A stretch of DNA of 64,000 nucleotides from Mycobacterium alsense (GCF_002086635.1 NZ_MVHD01000011.1:1-64000); one strand, 5' to 3'; positions 44,879 through 54,996 are shown, numbered from the stretch's first letter. A program made the numbers and translations. Notes: generated by a model from the letters alone, not told the origin.

Positions 44879-45999
44879 CGCAAAACCCCGCCCTGACCGC
44901 GCTGTCCGCGGCCGGCGTGTCGGTCTGGCTGGACGACCTGTCCCGGGAGCGTTTGGTATCCGGCAACCTACAGCGGCTGATCGACACCAGAGGCGTCGTC
45001 GGTGTCACCACCAACCCCTCGATCTTCCAGCGGGCGATCTCACACGGCCAAGCCTACGAGCGGCAGATCATGGAACTGGCCGAACGCGGCGCCGACGCCG
45101 AATCGGCCATCCGCACCGTCATCACCGACGACGTCCGGCAGGCGTGCGACGTCCTGCGCCCGCAGTGGGAAGCCTCCGCCGGTTTCGACGGACGGGTATC
45201 GATCGAGGTCGACCCGCGGGTGGCCGACGACGTCGAGCAGACGGTCGGTCAAGCCGTCGAGCTGTGGAAGATCGTCGATCGGCCAAATCTGTTCATCAAA
45301 ATTCCCGCGACGTCGGCCGGTATGTCGGCGATCACCGGCACGGTGGCCGAAGGCATCTCAGTCAATGTGACCCTCATCTTCTCGGTCGAGCGCCATCGTG
45401 CGGTGATGAACGCCTACCTGGCCGGACTGGAAGCCGCGCGACGCGCGGGCAAAGACCTCACCCAAATCCATTCCGTGGCATCGGTGTTCGTCTCCCGCAT
45501 CGACACCGAGATCGACCAGCGGCTGGAGGCAATCGGCACCGCGGCCGCCATGGCCCTGCGCGGACGTGCCGGAATCGCCACCGCCAGGCTCGCCTATGCC
45601 GCATACCAGGAGGTGTTCCAGGCCGGACAGCGCTACGCCACGCTCAGCTACGACGGAGCGCAGGTGCAGCGCCCGCTGTGGGCCTCCACCGGCGTGAAAA
45701 ACCCCGCCTATCCCGACACGATGTACATCACCGAGCTGGTCGCAGCCCGCACCGTCAGCACGATCCCGGAAAAGACCTTGGAGGCCCTCGCCGATCACGG
45801 CGTGATCAGGGGCGACTCCATCAGCGGGACAGCCGCCGAGGCTCGCGCGGTGCTCGACGACATCGGCGCGGTCGGCGTGGACCTCGACGACGTTGTCAGG
45901 GTGCTGGAGAACAACGGCGTCGCCAACTTTGCAGCATCCTGGCGGCAACTGCTCGCCTCCTACCCCGGCCCCCCACAACCGCGCGAGGAGCACCAGTGA
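44875..45999 (+). CDS. tal: Transaldolase
   Basis: 374 aa from GTG 44875 (AGGAGG upstream), homologous in length and sequence to M. tuberculosis Tal. Key regions: [31 protein letters not shown], and [16 protein letters not shown], with the Schiff-base Lys in [26 protein letters not shown] is the family's later motif. Transfers a dihydroxyacetone unit in the non-oxidative pentose phosphate pathway, supplying precursors and NADPH balance. Unusually it is separated from tkt/zwf here and sits in a redox island, so it is probably a second, stress-linked copy. Confidence 0.95.
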   Translation: MTQNPALTALSAAGVSVWLDDLSRERLVSGNLQRLIDTRGVVGVTTNPSIFQRAISHGQAYERQIMELAERGADAESAIRTVITDDVRQACDVLRPQWEASAGFDGRVSIEVDPRVADDVEQTVGQAVELWKIVDRPNLFIKIPATSAGMSAITGTVAEGISVNVTLIFSVERHRAVMNAYLAGLEAARRAGKDLTQIHSVASVFVSRIDTEIDQRLEAIGTAAAMALRGRAGIATARLAYAAYQEVFQAGQRYATLSYDGAQVQRPLWASTGVKNPAYPDTMYITELVAARTVSTIPEKTLEALADHGVIRGDSISGTAAEARAVLDDIGAVGVDLDDVVRVLENNGVANFAASWRQLLASYPGPPQPREEHQ

Positions 46000-46595
46000 G
46001 CATCGTCCAGAAGGGGTTTCGCGGACGCCGCACCGAATCGACCCGCGAGCTGCCGCCCGGTCAGCATCTGACCGCGGACTTCCCTGTCCTGCAGGCAGGG
46101 CCGACTCCGCGCATCGATCTCGACGACTGGCGGTTCACCATCCGTGACGCGCGCGGCGCCGAACACCGTTGGACGTGGGCCCAGCTGAAGTCATTGCCCA
46201 GCGAACGGGTCACCGTCGACATCCACTGCGTCACTTCGTGGTCCAAGCTCGGTACCAGGTGGGAAGGCGTTTCTCTGCGGACCCTTTTCGAAACGACCGA
46301 CACCGACGCCGAATTCGCGCTCGTCGGCTCCTATGGGGGCTATACCACCAATCTCCCGCTGCGCGATCTCCTCCACGGCAAGGCATGGATCGTCTACGCC
46401 TACGAGGGCGAACCGCTGCGGGCGGTGCACGGCGGCCCGGCGCGGCTGCTGGTGCCGCACCTGTACTTCTGGAAGTCCGCGAAGTGGGTGAAATCCATTG
46501 AGCTGCGCGGCAGCGACGTATCGGGTTTCTGGGAAGGGCTGGGCTACCACAGCTACGGCGACCCGTGGCGAGAACAGCGCTACGCCGGGGATTGA
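45996..46595 (+). CDS. Sulfite-oxidase-like molybdopterin oxidoreductase
   Basis: 199 aa from GTG 45996 (GAGGAG upstream, GTGA overlap with tal). Single molybdopterin domain: [19 protein letters not shown] holds the Mo-ligand Cys, and [25 protein letters not shown] the pterin-binding end. YGYTT-type and GYHSYGDPW close the fold. No heme or dimerisation domain and no Tat signal, so cytoplasmic. Typically encoded with an FNR-like reductase and DUF6510, as here. Confidence 0.88.
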   Translation: MSIVQKGFRGRRTESTRELPPGQHLTADFPVLQAGPTPRIDLDDWRFTIRDARGAEHRWTWAQLKSLPSERVTVDIHCVTSWSKLGTRWEGVSLRTLFETTDTDAEFALVGSYGGYTTNLPLRDLLHGKAWIVYAYEGEPLRAVHGGPARLLVPHLYFWKSAKWVKSIELRGSDVSGFWEGLGYHSYGDPWREQRYAGD

Positions 46596-46603
46596 CGACA
46601 ACC

Positions 46604-47344
46604 GTGGACGCCGACGTGAAACCGAAGCTCCAGTGGCGGGTCGCGCAGGTGGTGAACTCCCACCCCGAGACCGAGTCCGCTCAGACGATCGGGCTGATCG
46701 TGCCCGGCTGGGGCGGCCACCTGGCGGGCCAGCACGTCGATCTCAAGCTGACCGCCGAGGACGGTTACAGCGCGCAGCGTAGCTACTCACTGAGCCGACC
46801 GGCCGACGGTGAGCGCATCGAGCTCACCGTTCAGCGGGTCGCCGATGGAGAGGTCTCGCCCTATCTCATCGGACTTGCGGCCGGCGACGAGATCGAACTT
46901 CGCGGACCCATCGGTGGCTGGTTCGTCTGGCGCCCGGACGAGGAGGCTCAGGTGCTGCTCGTGGGCGGCGGATCGGGAATCGTGCCGTTGATGGCGATGC
47001 TGCGACAGCGAGTGGTCGCGGGCGGCGCCGATTTTCGGCTGGTCTACTCGGTGCGCAGTCCGGCCGACGTCTACTACGCCGACGAACTGGGCCGCCTCGA
47101 GCGCGAATGTGATTGGCTGAGCGTCGCCTTGCTGTATAGCCGCGCGGCCGCACCCGAAACCGCCCGGCCGCCCGGCCGGGTCGGCTACGCCGACCTCGCA
47201 CCGACCGGGTCGATCCCCGATCGTGGCGTATGTGTCTACGTTTGCGGCCCGACGGGATTTGTCGAATCGGCGACCGCGAAGCTGATCGCGCACGGGTACC
47301 GGCCGTCAGCCATCCGGACCGAGCGGTTCGGGCCGAGCAACTGA
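46604..47344 (+). CDS. FAD/NAD(P) ferredoxin-reductase-like partner
   Basis: 246 aa from GTG 46604; TTG 46592, overlapping the preceding TGA, is possible. FAD motif QRSYSLSRP (RxYS), phosphate loop EIELRGPIGGWF, NAD-binding VLLVGGGSGIVPLMAML, and VYVCGPTGFVESATAKL. No 2Fe-2S domain, so it is not a TmoF-type reductase. Likely passes electrons between NAD(P)H and the molybdoenzyme encoded just before. Confidence 0.87.
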   Translation: MDADVKPKLQWRVAQVVNSHPETESAQTIGLIVPGWGGHLAGQHVDLKLTAEDGYSAQRSYSLSRPADGERIELTVQRVADGEVSPYLIGLAAGDEIELRGPIGGWFVWRPDEEAQVLLVGGGSGIVPLMAMLRQRVVAGGADFRLVYSVRSPADVYYADELGRLERECDWLSVALLYSRAAAPETARPPGRVGYADLAPTGSIPDRGVCVYVCGPTGFVESATAKLIAHGYRPSAIRTERFGPSN

Positions 47345-47358
47345 TCCAGAAGCGAGGA

Positions 47359-47634
47359 ATGATGACCGAACCCACGCACGTCGACGGCAACGCGGCCGCG
47401 GGCCCCTTCGCCGAAGTCCTGGGATTCGACGCCACCACCGCGGCGCTCACCTGCGGGAAATGTTGTCGCACCATGGCCTTCGCCGAGAGTCACGTCTATC
47501 ACCGCGGCCCGGGCATCGTCGTGCGCTGCCCGGCCTGCGAGGAGGTCCTGGCCCGGCTGGTGCGAACGCCCACCGAGGTGTGGCTCGATTTCCGCGGCGC
47601 CCAGTCCTGGCGTGTTGCGATCCCGGCCCGCTGA
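47359..47634 (+). CDS. DUF6510-type small zinc-ribbon protein
   Basis: 91 aa from ATG 47359 (GCGAGG upstream; ATG 47362 also possible). Two Cys pairs, TCGKCCRTM and RCPACEEV, with an intervening H, form a zinc ribbon. It occurs beside sulfite-oxidase-like and FNR-like genes in other actinobacteria, so it probably belongs to that enzyme. Stop and next ATG overlap (TGATG). Confidence 0.72.
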   Translation: MMTEPTHVDGNAAAGPFAEVLGFDATTAALTCGKCCRTMAFAESHVYHRGPGIVVRCPACEEVLARLVRTPTEVWLDFRGAQSWRVAIPAR

Positions 47635-48335
47635 TGCAATCCCTCGACGCCCTCGCCGGCCGCGTGCGCACCGCCGACATCGTGGACGCCATGGGGCGAC
47701 GGCACCGCCATCGTTGCCATCTCCTCGATCTGGTGAGCCCGACCCCGGGTCGCCGCCTCTTCGGCCCCGCCGTGACCATCTCCTTTTTCCCGGCCTGCCG
47801 CTCCGCCCTCCCGCCCGACCGCTACAACTTCAAGAGGTTGTTCTACGACGCCATCGAAGGCGGCGCCGACGGGCGTGTGCTGGTCCTGGCCAGCAACGGC
47901 TTCACCGATGAGTCCCTGGGCGGCGGAACAAAGCTGTCGCGTGCCGAAAACCATCGGCTCGCCGGCGTTCTCGCGGACGGACGGCTGCGCGACTTCGCCG
48001 AGCTCGAGCGTTACGACCTCGCCATCTATTGCCGCGGCGAAACAACGCGGTGGGGCGGTGACGTCGTCACGCCCTACGAGGCGAACCATCCGGTGGTGAT
48101 CGCCGGGGTGGCGGTCCGTCCCGGCGACTACGTCTTCGCCGACGTCTCGGGCGCGGCGGTCATTCCCGCCGGTGACGTGCGCGCCGTGCTGCAAGCCGCC
48201 AACCAGGTCGTCGCGGAGGACGAGCGGGCCATCGCCACCATCACCGGTGAAACCGACGGACCGGCGCGGTCGCCCATGGCTTTTGGGCACCGCACCCGGT
48301 ACGCCCACGACAACGCAAGGGGCCACGATGGTTGA
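47634..48335 (+). CDS. RraA-like / HMG-aldolase-family protein
   Basis: 233 aa from ATG 47634. RraA fold features: VRTADIVDAMGRR near the start, RLFGPAVTISFFP, and the substrate-metal segment LAGVLADGRLRDFAEL with GVAVRPGDYVFADVSGAAVIP. The family includes RNase E regulators and divalent-metal aldolases of oxaloacetate or HMG. Sequence cannot distinguish these, but the DG.LRD motif favours an aldolase-type site. Confidence 0.8.
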   Translation: MQSLDALAGRVRTADIVDAMGRRHRHRCHLLDLVSPTPGRRLFGPAVTISFFPACRSALPPDRYNFKRLFYDAIEGGADGRVLVLASNGFTDESLGGGTKLSRAENHRLAGVLADGRLRDFAELERYDLAIYCRGETTRWGGDVVTPYEANHPVVIAGVAVRPGDYVFADVSGAAVIPAGDVRAVLQAANQVVAEDERAIATITGETDGPARSPMAFGHRTRYAHDNARGHDG

Positions 48336-48918
48336 TCATCGCCACGTCGAATGGGATGCGGGCGCGCGGCGCATCACGACACCCCGGCTGGTGTTGCGGC
48401 CGTGGCGGCCCGATGACGAGCTCGCCGCCTACGCGATATACGGTGCACCCGAAGTAGCGCGGTGGCTGTGTCCGGCCCTGCCCCCCATCGCCGATCGGAC
48501 CGAAATGCGACGCGTTCTCGAGGCGTGGACCGCCGAAAGCGACCCGACCGGCCTCCCGCTGGGCCGATGGGCGATCACCGACAAAAGCTCCGAAGAGCTG
48601 ATCGGGGGCGTGGCCCTGCTTCCGCTGCCGCCGGGCGGCACGGATCTGGAAATCGGGTGGCAGCTGTCTCCGAACGCCTGGGGCCACGGATACGGCGCGG
48701 AAGCCGGTCACGCGGTTGCCCACCAGGCATTCGAAAACCCCGGCGTCAGTGAGGTCTTCGCGGTCGTGCGGCCGGAAAACCGCCGTGGTGTGGCTACCGC
48801 CCGGCGGGTCGGGATGGAATGGGTGGGCGAGACCGACAAGTACTACAACCTCACGCTTCAGGTCTACCGGTTGACCAAGGCCGACTTGGATCTGCCGGAG
48901 CCGGCCTGTGCGCAATGA
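48328..48918 (+). CDS. GNAT-family N-acetyltransferase
   Basis: 196 aa from ATG 48328, overlapping the RraA-like stop by eight bases. RLVLRPWRPDDELA at the N-terminus and NAWGHGYGAEAGHAVAHQAF (acetyl-CoA pyrophosphate loop) define the RimJ/RimL-like branch. The end VFAVVRPENRRGVATARRVGM is typical. Substrate unknown. Last gene of the copy-f unit. Confidence 0.88.
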   Translation: MVDHRHVEWDAGARRITTPRLVLRPWRPDDELAAYAIYGAPEVARWLCPALPPIADRTEMRRVLEAWTAESDPTGLPLGRWAITDKSSEELIGGVALLPLPPGGTDLEIGWQLSPNAWGHGYGAEAGHAVAHQAFENPGVSEVFAVVRPENRRGVATARRVGMEWVGETDKYYNLTLQVYRLTKADLDLPEPACAQ

Positions 48919-48929
48919 ACTCGACCCTC

Positions 48930-48987
48930 TCACCCGGGTGAATTGCACTGGGGGATGAGGACAACTCACCCGTCGCGCGGCGATAGT
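48930..48987 (+). promoter_or_regulatory. 58-bp promoter module, copy g
   Basis: TCACCCGGGTGA (48930-48941); second element 48952-48972 (GGGATGA, then TCACCCG) with AGGACA as -35; GATAGT (48982-48987) as -10, the most canonical of the set; +1 about 48994. Confidence 0.8.
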
Positions 48988-49065
48988 GGTCGCCGAGGTA
49001 AACCGCGACCGAGGCAGCCTGGATCACCGTGATGCGGTAGGCGCAACACACAGAACGGAGAGCGC

Positions 49066-49581
49066 ATGTCACACAACGAGGCCACCACCATGACCCTTGA
49101 TGAACCAGTAAAGTCCCGAACGACGGGCATTGCGCCTCTCATCGCACGGTACGGTCTGGTCATCGTTCTGGCCTGGTTCGGGGCCATGAAATTCACTTAC
49201 TACGAATCCCACGGCATTTCACATTGGGTCGCCAATAGCCCGTTCCTGAGTTGGTTCTACAACATCATGTCCATCGATGCCTTTGGTCGATTGAACGGAT
49301 CGATAGAATTGATCACCGCGGCGCTGCTGGCCGCCAAGCCATGGTTCCCGAAGGCTTCCGTGGTGGGCGGCATCATCGCCTCGCTGTTCTTCGTGACCAC
49401 GCTGAGCTTCATGGTCACAACCCCCGGGGTCGGCGAGGCGTCCGCGGGTGGCTTTCCCATCTTGTCCGCCGACGGGGAGTTCTTGATGAAGGACATCGCG
49501 CTCATCGGCCTGGCGCTGTGGTTGCTGGCCGATGCTGTCGACGCGACCCGCGAACGAACGGGCTCCCCCAAACCACGCTGA
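49066..49581 (+). CDS. DUF417 (YkgB-like) membrane protein
   Basis: 171 aa from ATG 49066 (ACGGAGAG upstream). Four membrane helices, starting IARYGLVIVLAWFGAMKFTYYE, then the DUF417 pattern LSWFYNIMSIDAFGRLNGSIELITAALL. Related proteins are linked to reactive chlorine/electrophile stress (RclC/YkgB) in other bacteria. It is the first gene under module copy g, followed by a lipoamide-dehydrogenase-type enzyme. Confidence 0.85.
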   Translation: MSHNEATTMTLDEPVKSRTTGIAPLIARYGLVIVLAWFGAMKFTYYESHGISHWVANSPFLSWFYNIMSIDAFGRLNGSIELITAALLAAKPWFPKASVVGGIIASLFFVTTLSFMVTTPGVGEASAGGFPILSADGEFLMKDIALIGLALWLLADAVDATRERTGSPKPR

Positions 49582-49714
49582 CCATAACCACTCATGAAAT
49601 CGCGTCTGGCACACGGATCTCACGGTCGCCGGCCAATTGCGCGGAGGAGTTCGATCCGACGGCGCGCGCGCTGCTCGACGAGGCCTCACGCTGCGCAACA
49701 ACACAGGAGCCAAG

Positions 49715-51124
49715 ATGACAAAGCCGGCCGGCGACCACTACGACCTCATCGTCCTCGGCGCGGGATCCGGGGGGTATGTGGCGGCGATACGCGCCGCCCA
49801 CCTGGGCATGACCGTCGGGGTAGTCGAGGAACGCTACTGGGGCGGGGTGTGCCTCAACACGGGCTGTGTTCCCTCAAAGGCGCTGCTGCGCAACGCGGAG
49901 ATTGCCTCCATCATCACCCACCAGGCCGACACATTCGGCATCTCCGGCGACGTTGGCCTCGACTACGCCCGTGCCGTGTCGCGCAGCCGGGAAGTCGCCG
50001 ACGCCCGGGTCCGCGGTGTGCATTTTCTGATGCGCAAGAACAACATCGCCGAGATCGACGGCCGCGGCCGTTTCATCGGTCCGCACAGCCTGCAGATCGC
50101 CCTGCGTGAGGGCGGCACCAGATTGGTGAGCTTCGACCACGCCGTGATTGCGACCGGATCGCGCGTGCCGCTGCTGCCGGGGGTTGCCCTCAGCGACAAC
50201 GTCGTCACCTATGAACAGCAGATTCTCAGCGCCGAACTGCCCGAGTCCATCGTGATCATCGGCGCCGGCGGCATCGGCATGGAATTCGCCTACATCCTGC
50301 ACAGTTACGGCGTACGCGTCGAGATGCTGGAATTCGCCGACCGCGTCCTTCCGAACGAGGACGCCGACGTTTCACGAGAACTTCAGCGGCACTACCGGCG
50401 CCGCGGGATCGCGATTCGCACATCCACCAGGGTGGACAAAGTCATCGACCACGGCGAGCACGTCGTCGTCAACCACACCGGCGCCGACGGAACATCCGCC
50501 ACCACGCGGGCCGCGCGGGCCTTCATCTGCATCGGGTTTCGCCCCAACGTCGAAGGAATCGGTCTCGACACCGCCGGCGTGCGTCTCACCGCCGGTGGCG
50601 CAATCGACATCGACGACCACATGCGCACTTCCGCGCCGCATGTCTATGCCGTCGGTGACGTCACCGCCAAAGTTCAACTGGCCCACGTCGCTTCGGCACA
50701 AGGATTGGTCGCCGCCGAGAGCATCGCCGGCGTCGCGACGATGCCGTTGGACTACCGGATGATGCCGCGGGTGACGTTCTGCCAGCCGCAAATCGCCAGC
50801 TTCGGCTACACCGAAGAGCGGGCGCGCGCGGCCGGTCACCGCTTGCGGGTCGCCACTTTTCCCATGCAGGCCAGCGCCAAGGCCCACGGACTGGGTGAAC
50901 GCGGCGGTTTCATCAAAATACTTGCCGACGATGCGCACGGCGAGCTGCTGGGAGCGCATTTGGTGGGCAGCGAGGTCAGCGAGCTCCTGCCCGAGTTGAC
51001 GCTGGCGCAGCTGTGGGATCTCACCGCCACGGAGCTGGCCCGAAACGTCCACACGCATCCCACGCTCGGCGAAGGGTTACAGGAGTGCTTTCACGCCCTG
51101 ACCGGCAAGGCCATCAATCTGTAG
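49715..51124 (+). CDS. Dihydrolipoamide-dehydrogenase-type flavoprotein
   Basis: 469 aa from ATG 49715 (AGGAGCC upstream). Complete Lpd set: GAGSGGYVAAIRAAHLG, redox pair Cys46-Cys51 in GGVCLNTGCVPSK, NAD motif IIGAGGIGMEFAYIL, VYAVGDVTAKVQLAHVA, and the C-terminal NVHTHPTLGEGLQE with the His-Pro/Glu base. No E1/E2 genes are near, so it may reduce a different disulfide or serve as a spare E3. RclA-type enzymes of this fold also act in stress next to DUF417-like membrane proteins. Confidence 0.9.
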   Translation: MTKPAGDHYDLIVLGAGSGGYVAAIRAAHLGMTVGVVEERYWGGVCLNTGCVPSKALLRNAEIASIITHQADTFGISGDVGLDYARAVSRSREVADARVRGVHFLMRKNNIAEIDGRGRFIGPHSLQIALREGGTRLVSFDHAVIATGSRVPLLPGVALSDNVVTYEQQILSAELPESIVIIGAGGIGMEFAYILHSYGVRVEMLEFADRVLPNEDADVSRELQRHYRRRGIAIRTSTRVDKVIDHGEHVVVNHTGADGTSATTRAARAFICIGFRPNVEGIGLDTAGVRLTAGGAIDIDDHMRTSAPHVYAVGDVTAKVQLAHVASAQGLVAAESIAGVATMPLDYRMMPRVTFCQPQIASFGYTEERARAAGHRLRVATFPMQASAKAHGLGERGGFIKILADDAHGELLGAHLVGSEVSELLPELTLAQLWDLTATELARNVHTHPTLGEGLQECFHALTGKAINL

Positions 51125-51170
51125 GTGGGACGGGCGGGGTCGCACCGCCGCCGATACCCGGGCCTGGCGA

Positions 51171-51228
51171 TCACCCGGGTGAACCGGCGCTCGGGGTGAT
51201 GACAGCTCACCCCGACCGGCCGCAGGCT
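51171..51228 (+). promoter_or_regulatory. 58-bp promoter module, copy h
   Basis: TCACCCGGGTGA (51171-51182); perfect GGGGTGA-N7-TCACCCC (51193-51213) with ATGACA as -35; CAGGCT (51223-51228) as -10; +1 about 51235, giving a 129-base leader to the SDR ATG. Confidence 0.87.
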
Positions 51229-51363
51229 CGATGCGAGGAGATCCGAACGCGATTGTCATTCCGCTGGCGGGTCGAAACCGCTCGGCATTGCGTGTAGTGC
51301 CGAGCGGTCCAGAAGAGCAGCGGCCCAAGTGGAGCCGTCAGGGAGATCAGGAAGGGACCCGAA

Positions 51364-52134
51364 ATGCATTTTGACGACAAGAAAGTCATCGTGGTGGGCG
51401 GTAGCGCCGGCATGGGCCGGCAGGTCGCGCTCGACGTCGTCGATCACGGCGGCAGCGCGGTGATCATCGGACGCTCCAAGGACCGGGTCGACGACACGGT
51501 CGCCGAGCTGACCAGCCGGCGTGGCCAGGCCTGGGGCATCGCCGCCGAGCTGACGGACCGCGCCGCGGTCGGCGATGTGCAGCGTGTGCTTTCCGAGCAG
51601 CACGACGACGCGACCCTGCTGGTCAACGCGGCCGGATATTTCATCCCGAAGCCGTTTCTCGAGCTCGATGCGCTGACCTACGACTCGTACCTGGAGCTGA
51701 ACTACGCCCTGTTCTTCCTTACCCAGACCGTCGTCGCGGGCATGGTCGCCAACGGCGCGGGCGGATCCATCGTCAACATCGGCGCCATATGGGCACATCA
51801 AGCCATCGGTGCGACCCCGTCGTCCGCCTATTCGATGCAAAAAGCCGGGCTGCACGCGCTCACCCACAACCTCGCGATCGAGCTGGCCGAGCACAACATT
51901 CGTGTCAACGCGGTGGCACCGGCGGTTGTCAAGACCCCGCTGTACGAAGGCTTCATCCCCAAGGGCGAGATCGACGCCACCCTGGCGACATTCGCGCCGC
52001 TGCACCCATTGGGAAGGATCGGCACCCCCGCCGACGTCGCCAACGCCATCACCTATCTGCTCTCCGACCAAGCCAGCTGGGTCACCGGCGCAATCCTCAA
52101 CGTCGACGGCGGCATCATGGCCGGCCGCAACTGA
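51364..52134 (+). CDS. SDR-family oxidoreductase (paralogue of 2515-3285)
   Basis: 256 aa. [20 protein letters not shown] cofactor loop, [20 protein letters not shown], and SAYSMQKAG with the catalytic Tyr-x3-Lys intact (the paralogue at 2515 has His in its place). Ends [11 protein letters not shown]. The two paralogues are nearly identical over most of their length and are both first genes behind a module, so the promoter-gene cassette was duplicated. Followed by msrB-msrA. Confidence 0.9.
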   Translation: MHFDDKKVIVVGGSAGMGRQVALDVVDHGGSAVIIGRSKDRVDDTVAELTSRRGQAWGIAAELTDRAAVGDVQRVLSEQHDDATLLVNAAGYFIPKPFLELDALTYDSYLELNYALFFLTQTVVAGMVANGAGGSIVNIGAIWAHQAIGATPSSAYSMQKAGLHALTHNLAIELAEHNIRVNAVAPAVVKTPLYEGFIPKGEIDATLATFAPLHPLGRIGTPADVANAITYLLSDQASWVTGAILNVDGGIMAGRN

Positions 52135-52161
52135 CTCGACACCCAACTAAGGAGAGAATCC

Positions 52162-52656
52162 GTGTCACACGAATACAACAAGAATCCGGCCGCGGTCGAC
52201 GCGTTGAGCCCGGAGCAGTACCACGTCACCCAGGAGAACGGCACCGAGCGTCCGTTCTCCGGGGAGTACTGGGCCAACAAGCAACCGGGCATCTACGTCG
52301 ACGTCGTCTCCGGGGAGCCGCTGTTCGCGTCGGCCGACAAGTTCGACAGCGGCACCGGCTGGCCCAGCTTCACCAGGCCCATCGACGCGAACAACGTCGT
52401 CGAGAAGCACGACCGCAGCCACTTCATGGAGCGCACCGAGGTGCGCTCCGCTCACGGCGACAGCCACCTGGGCCACGTGTTCCCCGACGGCCCTCGCGAG
52501 GCCGGCGGCCTGCGCTACTGCATCAACTCGGCGTCGCTGCGCTTCATTCACCGCGACAACCTGGAAGCCGAAGGCTACGGGCAGTACCTGAGCCTGTTCG
52601 CGAACGCGGATCCGGCCGGGCGCGACGGGGAAATCGTGAGTGAGCAGCGCTCATGA
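52162..52656 (+). CDS. msrB: Peptide-methionine (R)-S-oxide reductase MsrB
   Basis: 164 aa from GTG 52162 (AAGGAGAG upstream). [18 protein letters not shown] and catalytic Cys120 in [11 protein letters not shown] are present. The two CxxC zinc pairs of many MsrB proteins are absent, and the usual resolving position reads Thr65 ([10 protein letters not shown]), so reduction must use another thiol. Repairs the R epimer of oxidised methionine. Coupled to msrA (stop at 52656, msrA start at 52653). Confidence 0.93.
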   Translation: MSHEYNKNPAAVDALSPEQYHVTQENGTERPFSGEYWANKQPGIYVDVVSGEPLFASADKFDSGTGWPSFTRPIDANNVVEKHDRSHFMERTEVRSAHGDSHLGHVFPDGPREAGGLRYCINSASLRFIHRDNLEAEGYGQYLSLFANADPAGRDGEIVSEQRS

Positions 52657-53183
52657 CGCACCGGGACAAGACGGCGGTCCTGGCGGGTGGATGCTTCTGG
52701 GGCATGCAGGACCTGTTTCGCAAGCAGCCCGGGGTGGTGTCCACCCGGGTCGGCTACACGGGGGGCCACAACACGCACCCCACGTATCGCAACCATCCCG
52801 GCCACGCCGAGGCGATCGAGATCACCTACGACCCGGACGAGACCGATTATCGGACGCTCCTGGAGTTTTTCTTCCAGATCCACGACCCGACCACCGAGAA
52901 CCGCCAGGGCAACGACATCGGAACCAGCTACCGCTCGGCGATCTTTTATCTGGACGACGAGCAGAAGCAGATCGCGCTCGACACCGTGGCCGACGTCGAC
53001 GGGTCGGGCCTGTGGCCGGGCAAGGTGGTCACCGAGGTGAGTCCGGCCGGCGAGTTCTGGGAAGCCGAGCCCGAGCACCAGGACTACCTGGAGCGCTACC
53101 CATCCGGCTATACGTGCCATTACGTCCGGCCGGACTGGAAGTTGCCCCACCGCAGCGGCTTTCGCGGTGCCGCCTCGGCGTAG
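52653..53183 (+). CDS. msrA: Peptide-methionine (S)-S-oxide reductase MsrA
   Basis: 176 aa from ATG 52653. Catalytic Cys14 in [20 protein letters not shown], and [11 protein letters not shown] are diagnostic. Repairs the S epimer of oxidised methionine. The usual C-terminal resolving Cys is not obvious: only TCHYV near residue 157 could serve. Co-transcribed with SDR and msrB. Confidence 0.94.
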   Translation: MTHRDKTAVLAGGCFWGMQDLFRKQPGVVSTRVGYTGGHNTHPTYRNHPGHAEAIEITYDPDETDYRTLLEFFFQIHDPTTENRQGNDIGTSYRSAIFYLDDEQKQIALDTVADVDGSGLWPGKVVTEVSPAGEFWEAEPEHQDYLERYPSGYTCHYVRPDWKLPHRSGFRGAASA

Positions 53184-53288
53184 ACGCGCGCAACCCGCGA
53201 TTGCTGAACACCCGCGATGCCGCGATTGGCAGGTCTTGTCCGCGCGGCATCGCGGCAGCGCGCTGAGCACCGTTAGGAGACCGAGCTG

Positions 53289-54992
53289 ATGTCCGCCTAC
53301 GCACCCCCGCTGGAAGGGCTTCGGGCGCACCGGGCGTTCCCGGCGCGCGTCGGGCCCAGGGGCGCCCTGCTCTACCGCCTGATCACGACGACCGACCACA
53401 AGCTGATCGGGATCATGTACATCGTCGCCTGCTTCACCTTCTTTTTCGTGGGTGGACTGCTGGCGCTCTTCATCCGCGCCGAGCTGGCGGTCCCGGGGCT
53501 GCAGTTTTTTTCCAACGAGCAGTACAACCAACTGTTCACCATGCACGGCACGGTGATGCTGCTGTTTTACGCCACCCCGATCGTGTTCGGGTTCGCCAAC
53601 CTGGTGCTGCCTTTGCAGATCGGCGCCCCCGACGTAGCGTTTCCGCGGCTCAACGCGTTGTCGTTCTGGCTCTTCGTGTTCGGCGCGCTGATCGCCCTGG
53701 CGGGATTCATCACCCCCGGTGGCGCCGCGGACTTCGGCTGGACCGCCTACACCCCCCTCTCCAACGCGATCCATTCCCCGGGCGCCGGAGGTGATCTGTG
53801 GATCGTGGGCCTGATCGTCGGGGGCTTGGGCACCATCTTGGGCGGGGTCAACATGATCACCACGGTGGTCTGCCTGCGCGCGCCGGGTATGACCATGTTT
53901 CGGATGTCGATCTTCACCTGGAACATCCTGGTCACCAGCGTCATGGTGCTGGTGGCCTTCCCGCTTCTGACGGCCGCGCTGTTCGGGCTGGCCGCCGACC
54001 GCCACCTCGGCGCCCACGCGTTCGACCCGGCGAACGGCGGAGTCCTGCTCTGGCAACACCTGTTCTGGTTCTTCGGCCACCCCGAGGTCTACATCATCGC
54101 GCTGCCGTTTTTCGGCATCATCTCCGAGGTCATCCCCGTGTTTTCCCGTAAGCCGCTGTTCGGGTACTCCACGATGGTGTACGCCACCATCAGCATCGCG
54201 GCGCTGTCGATGGCGGTGTGGGCCCATCATCTCTATGCCACCGGTGCCGTTCTCCTGCCGTTCTTTTCGTTCACGACGTTCTTGATCGCGGTGCCCACCG
54301 GGATCAAGTTCGTCAACTGGGTCGGCACCATGTGGAAAGGCCAGCTGACCTTTGAAACGCCGATGCTGTTCGCGATGGGCTTCTTGGTCACGTTTCTGCT
54401 GGGCGGCTTGTCCGGTGTGCTGCTGGCCAGCCCACCGATCGACTTTCACGTCACCGACACCTATTTCGTCGTCGCGCACTTCCACTACGTGCTGTTCGGC
54501 ACGATCGTGTTTGCCACCTACGCCGGGGTGTACTTCTGGTTTCCGAAGATGACCGGCCGGCTGCTCGACGAGCGGTTGGGCAAGCTGCATTTCTGGTTGA
54601 CGCTGATCGGTTTTCACACCACGTTTTTGGTGCAGCACTGGCTGGGCAACATGGGCATGCCCCGGAGGTACGCCGATTACCTGCCCACGGACGGCTTCCA
54701 ACCGCTCAACGTTGTGTCCACCGTCGGGGCGTTCATCCTCGGGTTATCGATGCTGCCGTTCGTGTGGAACGTGTTCAGAAGCTGGCGCTACGGCGAACCG
54801 GCCGCCGTCGACGACCCATGGGGACACGGCAACTCGCTGGAATGGGCCACCGCCAGCCCGCCCCCGCGACACAACTTCACCGAACTCCCCCGCATCCGCT
54901 CCGAACGACCCGCCTTCGAACTGCACTACCCGCACATGATCGGCCGCTTGCGCGCTGAGGCGCATGTGCAGTACACCAGGAATGCGCCGTGA
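53289..54992 (+). CDS. ctaD: Cytochrome c oxidase subunit I (CtaD), orphan copy
   Basis: 567 aa from ATG 53289. Heme-copper oxidase core: [13 protein letters not shown] at the N-terminus, MHGTVMLL (heme a His), [19 protein letters not shown] (Cu-B His and the His-Tyr crosslink HPEVY), WAHHLYATG (the two other Cu-B His), and [11 protein letters not shown] (heme His pair). All key residues look intact. ctaC, ctaE and ctaF are not near; the main oxidase operon must be elsewhere, so this subunit either swaps into the oxidase or is expressed in stress. Located after msrA (105-base gap), before a TrxB-like gene. Confidence 0.93.
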   Translation: MSAYAPPLEGLRAHRAFPARVGPRGALLYRLITTTDHKLIGIMYIVACFTFFFVGGLLALFIRAELAVPGLQFFSNEQYNQLFTMHGTVMLLFYATPIVFGFANLVLPLQIGAPDVAFPRLNALSFWLFVFGALIALAGFITPGGAADFGWTAYTPLSNAIHSPGAGGDLWIVGLIVGGLGTILGGVNMITTVVCLRAPGMTMFRMSIFTWNILVTSVMVLVAFPLLTAALFGLAADRHLGAHAFDPANGGVLLWQHLFWFFGHPEVYIIALPFFGIISEVIPVFSRKPLFGYSTMVYATISIAALSMAVWAHHLYATGAVLLPFFSFTTFLIAVPTGIKFVNWVGTMWKGQLTFETPMLFAMGFLVTFLLGGLSGVLLASPPIDFHVTDTYFVVAHFHYVLFGTIVFATYAGVYFWFPKMTGRLLDERLGKLHFWLTLIGFHTTFLVQHWLGNMGMPRRYADYLPTDGFQPLNVVSTVGAFILGLSMLPFVWNVFRSWRYGEPAAVDDPWGHGNSLEWATASPPPRHNFTELPRIRSERPAFELHYPHMIGRLRAEAHVQYTRNAP

Positions 54993-54996
54993 GCCG

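Noticed and set aside
46604..47344. Missing reductase of the monooxygenase
   Set aside because: It lacks the 2Fe-2S domain of TmoF-type reductases and is embedded in the sulfite-oxidase-like unit 11 kb away.
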